DNA of 64,000 bases from JBCDCY01 sp039180875 (GCA_039180875.1 JBCDCY010000001.1:186001-250000), one strand, 5' to 3'. Counted from the first letter of the stretch, positions 9,081-18,902 are shown. Made by a program: numbers and translations. The notes: generated by a model from the sequence alone, not told the origin.

Positions 9081-9626
9081 GTGAGTGAGCCGCCCGCTAG
9101 TGCGCCGCCCCTGTCGGACGTGGCGGGCGAGCTTCGGCTGACGCTTACCAGTCCCGCAGCCACGGCGGCCCTCGCGGTCACGCTCGACGATGGCTTGGCG
9201 GCGGGGGACACGCTGCTCCTCTCCGGCCCCCTCGGCGCCGGCAAGAGCCACTTTGCCCGAGCCCTGATCCAGCATCGCCTGGCACGCATCGGCCAGGTGG
9301 AGGAGGTGCCGTCGCCCACCTTCACCCTGGTGCAGATCTACCAGGCTGGGCCGGTCGAGATCTGGCACGTCGACCTCTATCGCCTCAGCAGCGCCGACGA
9401 GATCGCCGAGCTCGGGCTCGACGAGGCGATGCGCACGGCTATCGCGCTGATCGAATGGCCGGATCGCCTCGGGCCGACGCAACCGGAGCGCCATCTCTCC
9501 CTCGATTTCGCGATGGACCCCAGCGCCGCCGACACACGGCACCTGACCGTGCGCATGGCCGGCCCGGGCTGGGACCGCGTTGCCGCCCGCCTCGCCACCA
9601 ACCCGGGCGCCCGCCGCGATGGCTGA
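9081..9626 (+). CDS. tsaE: tRNA threonylcarbamoyladenosine biosynthesis ATPase TsaE
   Basis: TsaE is the small ATPase that regenerates the TsaBDE complex during t6A37 synthesis. The 181-residue protein has a Walker A motif GPLGAGKSHFARAL near residue 49 and the family motif PSPTFTLVQIY followed by HVDLYRL. A GTG at 9081 is the likely start. The gene's end overlaps the start of amgK by eight bases, beginning a chain of overlapping genes that reaches addA. Slightly longer than E. coli TsaE, mainly at the C-terminus. Confidence 0.95.
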   Translation: MSEPPASAPPLSDVAGELRLTLTSPAATAALAVTLDDGLAAGDTLLLSGPLGAGKSHFARALIQHRLARIGQVEEVPSPTFTLVQIYQAGPVEIWHVDLYRLSSADEIAELGLDEAMRTAIALIEWPDRLGPTQPERHLSLDFAMDPSAADTRHLTVRMAGPGWDRVAARLATNPGARRDG

Positions 9627-10632
9627 GCCCCGGCGAACCGCCGCGCGGGAGGCGTTCGTGGCATCGGCCGGCTGGGATGGCGCCCGCCACCTCCCCCTTG
9701 ACGGCGACGCCTCGATGCGCCGCTACATCCGGCTGATCGGCCCCAAAGACCGGCGGGCGATGCTGATGGACGCGCCGCCGGAGCTCGGCGAGGACACCCG
9801 CCCCTTCCTCGCCGTGACCGAGTTGCTGCACGCCGCCGGCCTGAGCGCCCCACAGGTCCTGGCGGCCGACCCGGTCCAAGGTTTCCTTCTGCTAGAGGAT
9901 CTGGGCGATGCGCTCTACGTCCGCGAGGCGACCACGCCGGCGCGGGAACGTCTGCTCTACGAGGCCGCCGTGGACGTCCTCGCCCAGCTCCACCGCAATC
10001 CCCCGGCCGGGCAGCAGCGCTTGGGCCCATACGATGCCGCGACCTACGCCACCGAGGCGGCGCTCTTCGTCGAATGGTACGTCGCCGGCGGGCGCCCCGA
10101 GCCGCCGTCGGCCGATCTGCGAGCCGAATATCTCGGCCACATCGCCGAGGCCACGGCGAAGCTCGCCCCCTCCGTTCTGGTTCTGCGCGATTATCATGCC
10201 GAGAACCTGCTCTGGCTCGCCGAGCGCCGGGGGTTGGCCCGGGTCGGCCTGCTGGACTATCAGGACGCGCTGATCGGCCACCCGGCCTACGACCTGGTCT
10301 CGCTCCTCGAAGATGCCCGCCGCGACACCACGCCGGAGCTCCGGGAGGCGATGCAGCGCCACTATCTGGAGACAACCGGCGCAGCGTCAGAGCCGTTCCT
10401 GGCGGCCTATGCCGCCCTCGGCGCCCAGCGCAATCTGAAGATCCTCGGGATCTTCGCCCGGCTGGCCCGGCGGGATGGCAAGCGGGCCTATCTCGCCCAT
10501 CTGCCGCGGGTCTGGCAGCACCTGATGCGCGATCTGGAGCATCCGGAGCTCACCGCCCTCCGCGCCTTCGTCGCACGCTGGGCTCCGATCCCGGACGCAG
10601 CACTGTGCGCCCGGCTTGAGGCGGCATCGTGA
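9619..10632 (+). CDS. amgK: Anomeric N-acetylmuramate/N-acetylglucosamine kinase (AmgK-like)
   Basis: A 337-residue aminoglycoside-phosphotransferase-fold kinase. The catalytic loop reads LRDYHAENLLW and the metal-binding segment is LLDYQDALIGHPAYDL. Followed directly by a MurU-type nucleotidyltransferase, it fits AmgK, which phosphorylates MurNAc at C1 so that MurU can make UDP-MurNAc, bypassing de novo synthesis and MurA. The assignment relies on this pairing. The ATG at 9619 (MAEPRR) lies in the tsaE 3' end; an upstream start at 9580 would add only low-complexity residues. It overlaps murU by four bases. Confidence 0.8.
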   Translation: MAEPRRTAAREAFVASAGWDGARHLPLDGDASMRRYIRLIGPKDRRAMLMDAPPELGEDTRPFLAVTELLHAAGLSAPQVLAADPVQGFLLLEDLGDALYVREATTPARERLLYEAAVDVLAQLHRNPPAGQQRLGPYDAATYATEAALFVEWYVAGGRPEPPSADLRAEYLGHIAEATAKLAPSVLVLRDYHAENLLWLAERRGLARVGLLDYQDALIGHPAYDLVSLLEDARRDTTPELREAMQRHYLETTGAASEPFLAAYAALGAQRNLKILGIFARLARRDGKRAYLAHLPRVWQHLMRDLEHPELTALRAFVARWAPIPDAALCARLEAAS

Positions 10633-11333
10633 GCCTGCCGGTGACGGCGATGATCTTCGCCGCTGGCTTCGGCACACGGATGGGAGAGCGCTGCGCCACC
10701 CGCCCGAAGGCCCTGCTCGAGGTGGGCGGCGCGCCGCTCATCCAGCATGCCCTCCGCCACGCCGCCGACGCAGGCGTCGCAGAGGTTGTCGTCAACCTGC
10801 ACTATCGGGCGGAGCAGGTGCAGGCGCGGCTGACCGGCTGGGCCCGCCCCCGCCTGCGCTTCAGCCCGGAGCGGCCGGAGATCCTCGACACCGGCGGCGG
10901 CCTGCGGGCCGCCGGACCCCTGCTGGGCGAGGATCCGGTCGTGGCGCTCAACAGCGACGCCGTCTGGCAGGGGGAGAACCCGCTCGCGCCCCTGGAAGCG
11001 GCGTGGCGCGGGGCGGAGATGGATGCGCTCCTGTTGCTGGTACCGCGGAGCCAGGCGCTTTGCCACCCGGGGACCGGCGATTTCGCCATGGCGCCGGACG
11101 GGCGGCTCACCCGGCGGGGCGAGGCGGCGGAGGCACCCTATGTCTACACTGGGGCGCAGATCCTGCGCACCGCTGGGCTGGAGGCATTCGCCCCGGGGGC
11201 CTTTTCGCTCAACGTGCTCTGGGATCGGATGCTGGCGGCGGGGCGGCTCTACGGCGCGGTCTACCCTGGGCGCTGGGTCGACGTCGGCACCGGCGCGGGC
11301 CTCGCCATGGCCGATCGGTTGCTGCGGGCATGA
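10629..11333 (+). CDS. murU: N-acetylmuramate-1-phosphate uridylyltransferase (MurU-like)
   Basis: A 234-residue nucleotidyltransferase with the sugar-nucleotide signature MIFAAGFGTRMGERC followed by RPKALLEVGGAPLIQHAL. The metal-binding NSDAVW lies near residue 110. Its position immediately after an AmgK-like kinase supports MurU, which converts MurNAc-1-phosphate and UTP to UDP-MurNAc in peptidoglycan recycling. Starts with GTG overlapping amgK by four bases and ends with an ATGA overlap with addB. Without the amgK context it could only be called a mannose-1-phosphate guanylyltransferase-like protein. Confidence 0.82.
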   Translation: MSLPVTAMIFAAGFGTRMGERCATRPKALLEVGGAPLIQHALRHAADAGVAEVVVNLHYRAEQVQARLTGWARPRLRFSPERPEILDTGGGLRAAGPLLGEDPVVALNSDAVWQGENPLAPLEAAWRGAEMDALLLLVPRSQALCHPGTGDFAMAPDGRLTRRGEAAEAPYVYTGAQILRTAGLEAFAPGAFSLNVLWDRMLAAGRLYGAVYPGRWVDVGTGAGLAMADRLLRA

Positions 11334-14269
11334 GCGGGGCGACGCCGGCAATCTCCGGCCTCTACCGGCTGCCGATCGGCGGGGACGGCGCCGCCGTGCT
11401 GGCGCGGGGGCTGATCGAGCGCTTGGGGGACGCGCCGCCCGAGGCGCTGGCCCGGGTCGAGATCTGGCTCAACACCCGCCGGGCGGCGCGGCGGCTGACC
11501 GAGCAGCTGGCACCGCCGGGCGGGCCACCACGCCTGCTGCCACGGATCCGGCTGATCCCGGATCTGATGCGCGATCCGGCCCTGGCCCTCGAACCGCCCA
11601 TGCCGATCGAGCCATTGCGTCGCCGGCTGCTGCTGGCACGCCTCGTCCGGGCGTTGATCGAGGGGGCGCCGGGCCTCGCCCCGGCGGCGTCCGCCTTCGA
11701 CATCGCCGACGCGCTCGCCGCGCTGCTCGACGAATTGCAGATGGCCGGGACCGATCCCGCGGCGATCGCAGCCCTCGACCTGGGCGAGCATGCACAACAC
11801 TGGCAGCACAGCCGGGCTTTTCTCGACATCCTGGTGGAGGCCTGGCCGGCGCTTCGGGCGGAGGCGGCTTCCGGCGCCCCGGATCCGGAGGTGCAGCAGC
11901 GCCGCGCCGTCGCAGCACTGGCCGCGTCCTGGCAGGCTGCGCCGCCGGATCATCCGGTGATCGTCGCAGGCTCCACCGGGTCGCGGGCGACGACGCGGCA
12001 GCTGATGCAGGCGGTGCTGGACCTGCCGTCCGGCGCCCTGGTGTTGCCAGGGCTCGATCCCGATCTGCCGGCCGGGGTTTGGGAGCAGCTCGGCCCGGAT
12101 CATCCACAATCGGCCCTGGCCCAGGTGCTTGTAGCGACCGCGGCCGATCCCGCGGCGATCGCGCCCTGGTGCCCGACGGCCGAGCCGCCGTCAGAGCCGC
12201 GCAACCGACTGATTTCTCTTGCTCTTCGCCCTGCGCCGGTGACGGACCAATGGCTGGAGGAGGCCCCCGCGCGCGCGGTGGAGGTGGGGCAGGCGACGGC
12301 GCGCATGACGCTCCTCACCGCCCCCACCGCGCGGGAGGAGGCGGCGGCCATCGCCTGGCGCCTCCGCACGGCGGCGGAGGACGGACAGCAGGCGGCGCTC
12401 GTGACCCCGGACCGGACCTTGGCGCGGCGGGTGACGGCGGCGCTGGCGCGCTGGCGCATCGTGCCGGACGACTCCGCCGGCCGACCGCTCGGACAGACGC
12501 CGCCGGGGGTCTTCCTCCGCCTCGTCGCCACGGCGATCGGCCGGCCGGCAGAGGCCGCGACTTTGCTGGCATTGCTCAAACATCCCCTGGCCGGCGGGGT
12601 CGGGGAAGTGCGCGGCCGCCATCTCGGCCATCTCCGCCGGTTCGAGCGCGACATACTCCGCGGCCGCGCCCCGCAGATCGCCTGGCGGTCCGTCGAGGCC
12701 TGGGCGGCGAAGGACGCAGCCCGCCTGCCCTGGGCCGAGCACCTGGCCGCCGCCCTCTCGCCGCTTGAGCACCTCGGCCGGGCCAGCCTCACCGACATGG
12801 CCGCGCACCACCGCGCGGCGGCGGAGGCATTGTCCCGCGGCCTCGGCCCCGATCTGCCGCTTTGGGACAAGGCGGCGGGCGAGGAGGCGGAGCGGCTGCT
12901 CGCCAACCTGGCCGAGGTCTCCGACGCCGCCGGCCCCCTGACGCCGGTCGACTACCGCGCGTTGCTCGAGACGATGCTGGCCGACCGCCAGGTGCGGCAG
13001 GAGGCGTTTCGGCCCCATCCCGGGATCGCCATTCTGGGCCTGCTCGAGGCGCGGATGCAAAGCGCTGATCTGGTGATCCTGGCGGGCCTCAACGATGGCA
13101 TCTGGCCGGTGATGCCGGCGGCCGATCCCTGGCTCAGCCGCACGATGCGGAGCGCCCTCGCCCTGCCGCCGGCCGAGCAGCAGATCGGGCTCTCCGCCCA
13201 CGACTTCCAGCAGGCGAGCGCCGCGGCGGAGGTGGTGCTGAGCCGCAGCCTGCGCGATGACGATGGCCCGACCGTCGCCTCGCGCTGGCTGGTGCGGCTC
13301 GAGAACCTGATCGGCGGTCTCGGGCCGGAGGGCGCGGCGGCGCTGGAGGAGATGCAGGCCCGGGGCGCGCGTCTGCTCGCCGAGGCGGTGGCGTTGGAGC
13401 GTCCGGCCGAGCGCATCGCGGCGGCGGGACGGCCCGCGCCACGACCCCCGGCGGCGGCACGGCCCCGCGCGCTGTCCGTCACCGCGGTGGAGACGCTGAT
13501 CCGCGACCCCTACGCGATCTATGCCCGCCACATTCTCGGCCTGCGCCCCCTTCCCTCGCCGGGGCGGCAGGCCGATCCTCTGGCCCGGGGCGAGGCGCTG
13601 CACCGGATCATGGCCCGCTTCGCCCTCGCCGCCGAGGACGGGACGGATCTGCGCCAAGCGCTCGAGACGGCGGCGGAGGTGGAGCTCGCCGAGGTGCCGT
13701 GGGCCGCGGCGCGGCGCTTCTGGCAGGCGCGGATCGCCGATATCGCCGACACGCTTCTCGCGGGAGAGGCCGAACGCCGCGCCCGGGGCCGGCCCTTGGG
13801 CGTCGAGGTGACGGGCGCGCGGGAAATCCCGACCCTCGGCTTCACCCTCACCGCCCGGGCCGATCGCATCGACCGCTCCCCCGCCGGCACCCTGGCGATC
13901 TACGACTACAAGAGCGGCACGCCGCCGACGAAGAAGCAGGTGAGCGCCTTCGCAAAGCAACTGCCGCTCGAGGCGTCGATGGCGGAGGCGGGGGGCTTCA
14001 CCGACATCGACCCGGCACCGGTCGGGCATCTGGAGTTCATCGGTCTCAACCGAGCTGCGGCGACCATGCGGCTCGATATGGAGGATCAGGACATCACGGC
14101 GATCTGGGCGGAGTTCACCCGCCTGATCGCCGCCTTCGCCGATCCCGGAACCGCCTATCCGGCGCGGGCCCGGGCCGAGTACATCGCCTATGCCGGCGAC
14201 TACGACCATCTGGCGCGGCGGGGCGAATGGGACGACGGCGATGCCGCCGCGGTGGAGGATGTGGGATGA
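11330..14269 (+). CDS. addB: Double-strand break repair protein AddB (alphaproteobacterial type)
   Basis: AddB is the non-motor partner in the AddAB helicase-nuclease, which resects double-strand breaks for RecA. The protein is 979 residues, normal for the alphaproteobacterial form. The N-terminal half resembles an inactivated superfamily-1 helicase (WLNTRRAARRL early on). A RecB-type PD-(D/E)XK nuclease domain closes the protein, with the active-site strand AIYDYKSGTPPTKKQ near residue 856. The ATG at 11330 overlaps the murU stop. addA follows with another four-base overlap, so equal production of both subunits is likely. Confidence 0.95.
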   Translation: MSGATPAISGLYRLPIGGDGAAVLARGLIERLGDAPPEALARVEIWLNTRRAARRLTEQLAPPGGPPRLLPRIRLIPDLMRDPALALEPPMPIEPLRRRLLLARLVRALIEGAPGLAPAASAFDIADALAALLDELQMAGTDPAAIAALDLGEHAQHWQHSRAFLDILVEAWPALRAEAASGAPDPEVQQRRAVAALAASWQAAPPDHPVIVAGSTGSRATTRQLMQAVLDLPSGALVLPGLDPDLPAGVWEQLGPDHPQSALAQVLVATAADPAAIAPWCPTAEPPSEPRNRLISLALRPAPVTDQWLEEAPARAVEVGQATARMTLLTAPTAREEAAAIAWRLRTAAEDGQQAALVTPDRTLARRVTAALARWRIVPDDSAGRPLGQTPPGVFLRLVATAIGRPAEAATLLALLKHPLAGGVGEVRGRHLGHLRRFERDILRGRAPQIAWRSVEAWAAKDAARLPWAEHLAAALSPLEHLGRASLTDMAAHHRAAAEALSRGLGPDLPLWDKAAGEEAERLLANLAEVSDAAGPLTPVDYRALLETMLADRQVRQEAFRPHPGIAILGLLEARMQSADLVILAGLNDGIWPVMPAADPWLSRTMRSALALPPAEQQIGLSAHDFQQASAAAEVVLSRSLRDDDGPTVASRWLVRLENLIGGLGPEGAAALEEMQARGARLLAEAVALERPAERIAAAGRPAPRPPAAARPRALSVTAVETLIRDPYAIYARHILGLRPLPSPGRQADPLARGEALHRIMARFALAAEDGTDLRQALETAAEVELAEVPWAAARRFWQARIADIADTLLAGEAERRARGRPLGVEVTGAREIPTLGFTLTARADRIDRSPAGTLAIYDYKSGTPPTKKQVSAFAKQLPLEASMAEAGGFTDIDPAPVGHLEFIGLNRAAATMRLDMEDQDITAIWAEFTRLIAAFADPGTAYPARARAEYIAYAGDYDHLARRGEWDDGDAAAVEDVG

Positions 14270-17200
14270 GCGCGCAGCCGCCGCTCAGCGATGCCGCCCG
14301 GACCCAGAACCAGGCGGCGGATCCCCGGTTCTCCGCCTGGGTCTCGGCCAATGCCGGCGCCGGCAAGACCCGCGTGCTGACCGACCGGGTGGCGCGCCTG
14401 TTGCTGGCCGGCACGGCGCCGGAGCGCATCCTCTGCCTCACCTTCACCAAGGCGGCCGCGGCAGAGATGCAGACCCGCCTGTTCGCCCGGCTCGGCGGCT
14501 GGGCGATGCTGCCGGATGCCGAGCTCGCCCAAGCCCTGGCGGCGCTCGAGGATGATGGCGCCACGGCGGGGGCGGAGGGGCTGCAACGGGCGCGGCGGCT
14601 GTTCGCCCGGGCTTTGGAGACGCCGGGCGGATTGAAGATCCAGACGATCCACGCCTTCTGCGACGCAATCCTGCGCCGTTTTCCGGTCGAGGCGGGGGTG
14701 CCGCCGCGCTTTCGCGTGCTGGACGACCGCGCCGCGCTCCATCTGCGGGCAACGCTGCTCGACACCATGGCGGGCGAGGCGCCGGAGAGCTTCGACCTGC
14801 TCGCCCGCCTGACCGGAGGCGAGCCCCCCGGCAACACGATCGGCGAAATCCTTGCCCAGCGCGCGCGCTTCGGCGCGCCGCCCGCAGAGGTCCCGATGCC
14901 TAGCCCGGAGGCCCAGCTGGCGGCGATCCTGGCCGAGGTGACGGCAGCCGACCTCGCGCGCCTCATCGAGACGATCACGACGGGAGGCAAGACCGAGGCG
15001 CAGGCGGCGGAGGCCCTGCGCGCAGCCGCCGCGCACCCGTCGCAGGAGGCGATCGCGGCGCTTGAGGCGGCGCTCCTCACCAAAGACCTCAAGCCGCCGG
15101 CCCGCGGCCTGCCGACCAAGGGCACGCTAACGGCACTGCCGGAGGCGGGCGCCATGATCGCGAGCCTCCAGGAGGCCGTTCTGCAAGCCCGCGAAGCGCG
15201 CCTGGCGGCCATCGCCGCCGCCCGCGGCCGGGACTTGCACCGGTTCGCCGATGCCTTCCTCGACCGCTACGAGGCCGAAAAACTGCGCCAGGGCAGCCTC
15301 GACTTCGACGATCTGATCGAGCGGGTGCGCAGCCTGCTCACCCAGGCCGAGATGGCCGCCTGGGTGCTCTACAAGCTCGACGGCGGCATCGACCATATCC
15401 TGGTGGATGAGGCCCAGGACACCAGCCCGCGGCAATGGGACGTGATCCGGGCGATCGCCGACGAGTTCCACGCCGGCGCCGACAATCGGCACCGCACGAT
15501 CTTCGTCGTAGGGGACGAGAAGCAGTCGATCTACTCGTTCCAGGGGGCGGAGCCGCGGGCCTTCGGCGCGATGCGCGAGCATTTCGAGGCGCAGCTTAGG
15601 GATGCTGACATCGGGCTGGCGGACCGGCGGCTGATCTACTCTTTCCGCTCGGCCCGCCCGATCCTGGAACTGGTGGATCAGGTCATCGACACGGCAGGGA
15701 TGCCGGTCGAGACGCGGCATGAGGCGTTTCACGCCGACCAACCCGGGCGGGTGGAGCTTTGGCCCTACCTGCGGGCGCCGGACAAAGCGGAGGAACAGCC
15801 CTGGTACCTGCCCCTCGACCAGCCCTCGCCGGAACAGCCGGAGTTGCGGCTTGCCCGCCTGATCGCGGTGGAGGTTGCGGGCTGGCTCCACTCCGGCCGG
15901 GTTCTGCCCACCCGGGACGGCCCCCGCCCGATGCGCCCGGGCGACGTGCTGATCCTGGTGCGCCGGCGGGGTCCCTTGTTCCACACGCTCATCAAGGAGC
16001 TGAAGAGCCGCGGCGTGCCCGTCTCCGGCGCCGACCGATTGCTGCTGGGCGAAGAGCTTGTGGTGAAGGATCTGCTTGCCGCCCTGCGCTTCGCCAGCAC
16101 GCCGGAGGATGACCTCTCGCTTGCCGCATTGCTGCGCTCGCCGCTGTTCGGGCTGAGCGAGGCCGAGCTCTTTGGGCTGGCCCACGGCCGGGAGGGCACG
16201 CTTTGGCAGAGCGTGCGCAAAGATGGGCAGCCGGTGGTGGTCGAGGCGCTGAGCGATCTCCTCCGCCAGGCGGATTTTCTCAGGCCCTACGAGATGCTGG
16301 AGCGGATCCTAACGCTGCAGGACGGCCGGCGAAGGCTGCGCGCACGGCTCGGCGACGAGGTGGAGGACGCGATCGACGCGCTCCTGGCCGAGGCCCTGCG
16401 CTTCGAGGCGGGAGAGCCGCCGACGCTCACCGGCTTTCTCGCCTGGATGGATGAGAGCGATGTCGAACTGAAGCGCGATCTCGACCATGGCAGCGGCTCC
16501 GGCCCCGGCGTCGTGCGGGTGATGACCATCCACGGTGCCAAGGGATTGGAGGCGCCGGTGGTCATCCTGCCGGACACCGCGCCGCGTGGGCGGAGTGGAC
16601 GGACGCCATCGCTCCTCAAAGTAGGAGCGGACGACGTCGCCTGGCGCATGGTGAAGGCCGAGCAGCCGGAGGCGCAGCGCCGGGCGGAGGAGGCGGCCAT
16701 CGCGGCCGAAGAGGCGGAGGCGCGGCGGCTGCTTTACGTCGCACTCACCCGGGCCGAGAGCTGGTTGATCATCGCAGGCGGCGGCTCGGAGAAGGGGATC
16801 GAGACCAGCTGGTACGGCCTGGTCGCCGAGGCGATGCAGGCCTGTGGGCCGACGCCCGGGCCGGCCCCGGAGATGCTTGAGGGCAAGTCACAGCTCCTGC
16901 TCCACTACTGGGAGGAGGCGCAGGAAGCCGCGGCGTCCACCGCGGCCCCGGCAGACACCCTGCCGTCCTGGGCGCACGACCCGCCGCCCGCGCCCCGTGC
17001 CGCACCGACGACGGCCGCCCCCTCCGATCTCGGCGGGGCCCATGCGCTCCCTTCGGCCGAGGGCGACGAGGGAGAGGTGGCGCGCCGCCGCGGCGAGCTG
17101 ATCCATCAGCTGCTCGAGGTCCTGCCGGCCGTACCCGCCGACGCCCGCGCCCGGGTTGCGGCGACGCTGCTGCGGGAGGACGACGGCGACCTGCTGCGGG

Positions 17201-17604
17201 AGGCGGAGCAGGTTCTCAGCCACCCCGATCTCACCCACGTTTTCGCCGAAGATACCCTGGCCGAGGTCGACATCGCCGCGCTGATCGCCGTCCTCGGCCG
17301 GTCGATCCGGGGGCGCATCGACCGCCTGATCCTCGCGCCCGACACCGTGACCGCCGTCGACTTCAAATCGAACCGCGCCGTGCCGGAACGCCCTGATGCG
17401 GTGCCCGAAGGCTTGCTCCGCCAGATGGGCGCCTACCGCGCCGCCCTCGCCGCGCTCTATCCCGGGCGCCGGGCGGAGGTCGCGCTGCTCTGGACCGCGA
17501 CCGCAGCGCTGATGCCGCTGCCGGCGTCCCTGGTCGATGCGGCGCTCGCCCGCGCGGCGGCAGAGCTCCAGACCGCCCTTGATCCGGCCGCCGCCCTTCC
17601 CTAG
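14266..17604 (+). CDS. addA: Double-strand break repair helicase-nuclease AddA (alphaproteobacterial type)
   Basis: The motor subunit of AddAB, 1112 residues. UvrD-like helicase motifs are visible: Walker A VSANAGAGKTRVL near residue 28, motif Ia CLTFTKAAAAEMQ, Walker B VDEAQDTSPRQW, VVGDEKQSIYSFQGAEP, and motif V/VI regions TIHGAKGLEAPVV and LYVALTRAE. A RecB-like nuclease domain at the C-terminus has the catalytic strand AVDFKSNR near residue 1030. The start overlaps the addB stop (ATGA). A linker rich in Pro and Ala around residues 890-925 separates helicase and nuclease. Last gene of the overlapping chain. Confidence 0.96.
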   Translation: MSAQPPLSDAARTQNQAADPRFSAWVSANAGAGKTRVLTDRVARLLLAGTAPERILCLTFTKAAAAEMQTRLFARLGGWAMLPDAELAQALAALEDDGATAGAEGLQRARRLFARALETPGGLKIQTIHAFCDAILRRFPVEAGVPPRFRVLDDRAALHLRATLLDTMAGEAPESFDLLARLTGGEPPGNTIGEILAQRARFGAPPAEVPMPSPEAQLAAILAEVTAADLARLIETITTGGKTEAQAAEALRAAAAHPSQEAIAALEAALLTKDLKPPARGLPTKGTLTALPEAGAMIASLQEAVLQAREARLAAIAAARGRDLHRFADAFLDRYEAEKLRQGSLDFDDLIERVRSLLTQAEMAAWVLYKLDGGIDHILVDEAQDTSPRQWDVIRAIADEFHAGADNRHRTIFVVGDEKQSIYSFQGAEPRAFGAMREHFEAQLRDADIGLADRRLIYSFRSARPILELVDQVIDTAGMPVETRHEAFHADQPGRVELWPYLRAPDKAEEQPWYLPLDQPSPEQPELRLARLIAVEVAGWLHSGRVLPTRDGPRPMRPGDVLILVRRRGPLFHTLIKELKSRGVPVSGADRLLLGEELVVKDLLAALRFASTPEDDLSLAALLRSPLFGLSEAELFGLAHGREGTLWQSVRKDGQPVVVEALSDLLRQADFLRPYEMLERILTLQDGRRRLRARLGDEVEDAIDALLAEALRFEAGEPPTLTGFLAWMDESDVELKRDLDHGSGSGPGVVRVMTIHGAKGLEAPVVILPDTAPRGRSGRTPSLLKVGADDVAWRMVKAEQPEAQRRAEEAAIAAEEAEARRLLYVALTRAESWLIIAGGGSEKGIETSWYGLVAEAMQACGPTPGPAPEMLEGKSQLLLHYWEEAQEAAASTAAPADTLPSWAHDPPPAPRAAPTTAAPSDLGGAHALPSAEGDEGEVARRRGELIHQLLEVLPAVPADARARVAATLLREDDGDLLREAEQVLSHPDLTHVFAEDTLAEVDIAALIAVLGRSIRGRIDRLILAPDTVTAVDFKSNRAVPERPDAVPEGLLRQMGAYRAALAALYPGRRAEVALLWTATAALMPLPASLVDAALARAAAELQTALDPAAALP

Positions 17605-17640
17605 GTAGCGTGATCCCGAAACGCCGAAGGAGCGCGATCC

Positions 17641-17961
17641 ATGGCCACCGTCAACGTCACCGAAGACACTTTCGAGGCCGAGGTGCTGAAATCCGACGTG
17701 CCCGTCGTCGTGGACTTCTGGGCGGAGTGGTGCGGTCCCTGCAAGCAGATCGGCCCTGCGTTGGAGGAATTGTCGGACGAGTATGCCGGCCGGGTGAAGA
17801 TCGCCAAGGTCAACGTGGACGACAATCCGAACTTGCCGGCGCAGTACGGCGTGCGCGGCATTCCGGCGCTCTTCCTGATCAAGGACGGGGAGGTCGCGTC
17901 CAACAAGACCGGCAGCGCCCCGAAATCCGCGCTGGAAAGCTGGATCGGCTCCAACCTTTAA
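17641..17961 (+). CDS. trxA: Thioredoxin
   Basis: A classical 106-residue cytoplasmic thioredoxin, the general protein disulfide reductase fed by thioredoxin reductase. The active site is [10 protein letters not shown] with redox cysteines at 31 and 34; the cis-Pro loop is [11 protein letters not shown]. It follows addA by 36 bases and may share its transcript, though a good ribosome-binding sequence (AAGGAG) precedes the ATG. Confidence 0.97.
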   Translation: MATVNVTEDTFEAEVLKSDVPVVVDFWAEWCGPCKQIGPALEELSDEYAGRVKIAKVNVDDNPNLPAQYGVRGIPALFLIKDGEVASNKTGSAPKSALESWIGSNL

Positions 17962-17967
17962 GACCGG

Positions 17968-17992
17968 CGCCCCGGGCCGCGGGTCCGGGGCG
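17968..17992 (+). terminator. GC-rich hairpin after trxA
   Basis: CGCCCCGG and CCGGGGCG form an eight-base perfect stem seven bases after the trxA stop. No T-run follows, so it is either a weak terminator or an mRNA 3'-end stabilising hairpin. Confidence 0.4.
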
Positions 17993-18060
17993 GGTACGTT
18001 GACAGCGGCGGTCCGGGCCGGCGATAGGGAACCTCTCGCCTGTAGGAGGCCCCAGCCCCC

Positions 18061-18666
18061 GTGTTTCATGCGTTTCCAAGGGCGGCGCCGGGGCTGCGTG
18101 TCGGCCTGCTCGGCGGCAGCTTCGACCCGCCCCATGCGGGCCATGCGCACATCACCCGAATGGCGCTCCGCCGCTTGGGGTTGGATCGCGTCTGGTGGCT
18201 GGTCACCCCCGGCAATCCCTTGAAGCGGGAGGGCCCGGCCGATCTCGCTTCCCGCATGGAAGCCTCCGCAGCCCATATCCGTCATCCCCGGGTCGAGATC
18301 ACCGATATCGAGACGCGGATCGGCACCCGCTTCACGGTCGAGACCTTGCAGGCGCTCCTCCGCCTCTATCCCGGCACGCGCTTCGTCTGGTTGATGGGAG
18401 CGGACAACCTCGCCTCGCTCCATCGCTGGGAGCGCTGGGACTGGATCATGGAGCATGTGCCGGTCGGTGTGCTGGCCCGGCCGGGGGCCCAGGTTCGCGC
18501 CGGCCTCAGCCCTGCGGCGCGGCGCTATCGGCGGTTTCGCCTGGCCGACCGCGACGCCGCCTTCCTGCCGTTCGCCGAGGCGCCGGCCTGGGCGCTGCTG
18601 ACAGGCCCGATGATCGACATCTCCTCGACCGAGCTCCGCCGACGTGGCAGCTGGCCTGGCATCTGA
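18061..18666 (+). CDS. nadD: Nicotinate-mononucleotide adenylyltransferase
   Basis: NadD adenylates nicotinate mononucleotide in NAD synthesis. The 201-residue protein has the nucleotidyltransferase signature [17 protein letters not shown] near residue 16 and the C-terminal [10 protein letters not shown] equivalent of the ISSTxIR motif. [17 protein letters not shown] in the middle is typical of NadD. The GTG start at 18061 gives a short leader before the Rossmann strand. In many genomes rsfS and rlmH follow nadD; here a palindromic repeat and dacB follow instead. Confidence 0.94.
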   Translation: MFHAFPRAAPGLRVGLLGGSFDPPHAGHAHITRMALRRLGLDRVWWLVTPGNPLKREGPADLASRMEASAAHIRHPRVEITDIETRIGTRFTVETLQALLRLYPGTRFVWLMGADNLASLHRWERWDWIMEHVPVGVLARPGAQVRAGLSPAARRYRRFRLADRDAAFLPFAEAPAWALLTGPMIDISSTELRRRGSWPGI

Positions 18667-18697
18667 GCCAGTCCGCGGCGCCGAGCCGTAGCGGCAT

Positions 18698-18764
18698 CTG
18701 GATATTTCGACCATTGCGAAAGCCATGGGGCTCTCTTGCTGGGTCAAATATCCCCGCCGGAGGC
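18698..18764. repeat. Dispersed palindromic element, copy 1 (full)
   Basis: Left arm GGATATTTCGACCATTGCGA and right arm CTTGCTGGGTCAAATATCC can fold back on each other. The right arm continues into CCGCCGGAGGC, the most conserved end of this element. Six more full or half copies lie in the window, all between genes. This one sits after nadD and could end its transcript. Confidence 0.75.
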
Positions 18765-18902
18765 ATGCGTCGCTTCGACAAACCTTACGTTGCGGCAAAG
18801 ACACGGTGTTGCGCCGGAGCTGTGGTTTCACTGCGAAACCATCCACAGCGTGAGGCCATAATTCCTTGCCATCCCGGGGCCGAGCCCATCATAGTCGCGC
18901 CG

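Noticed and set aside
18195..18902. N-terminal extension of dacB
   Set aside because: It overlaps nadD and a repeat element; the export signal begins at 18903.
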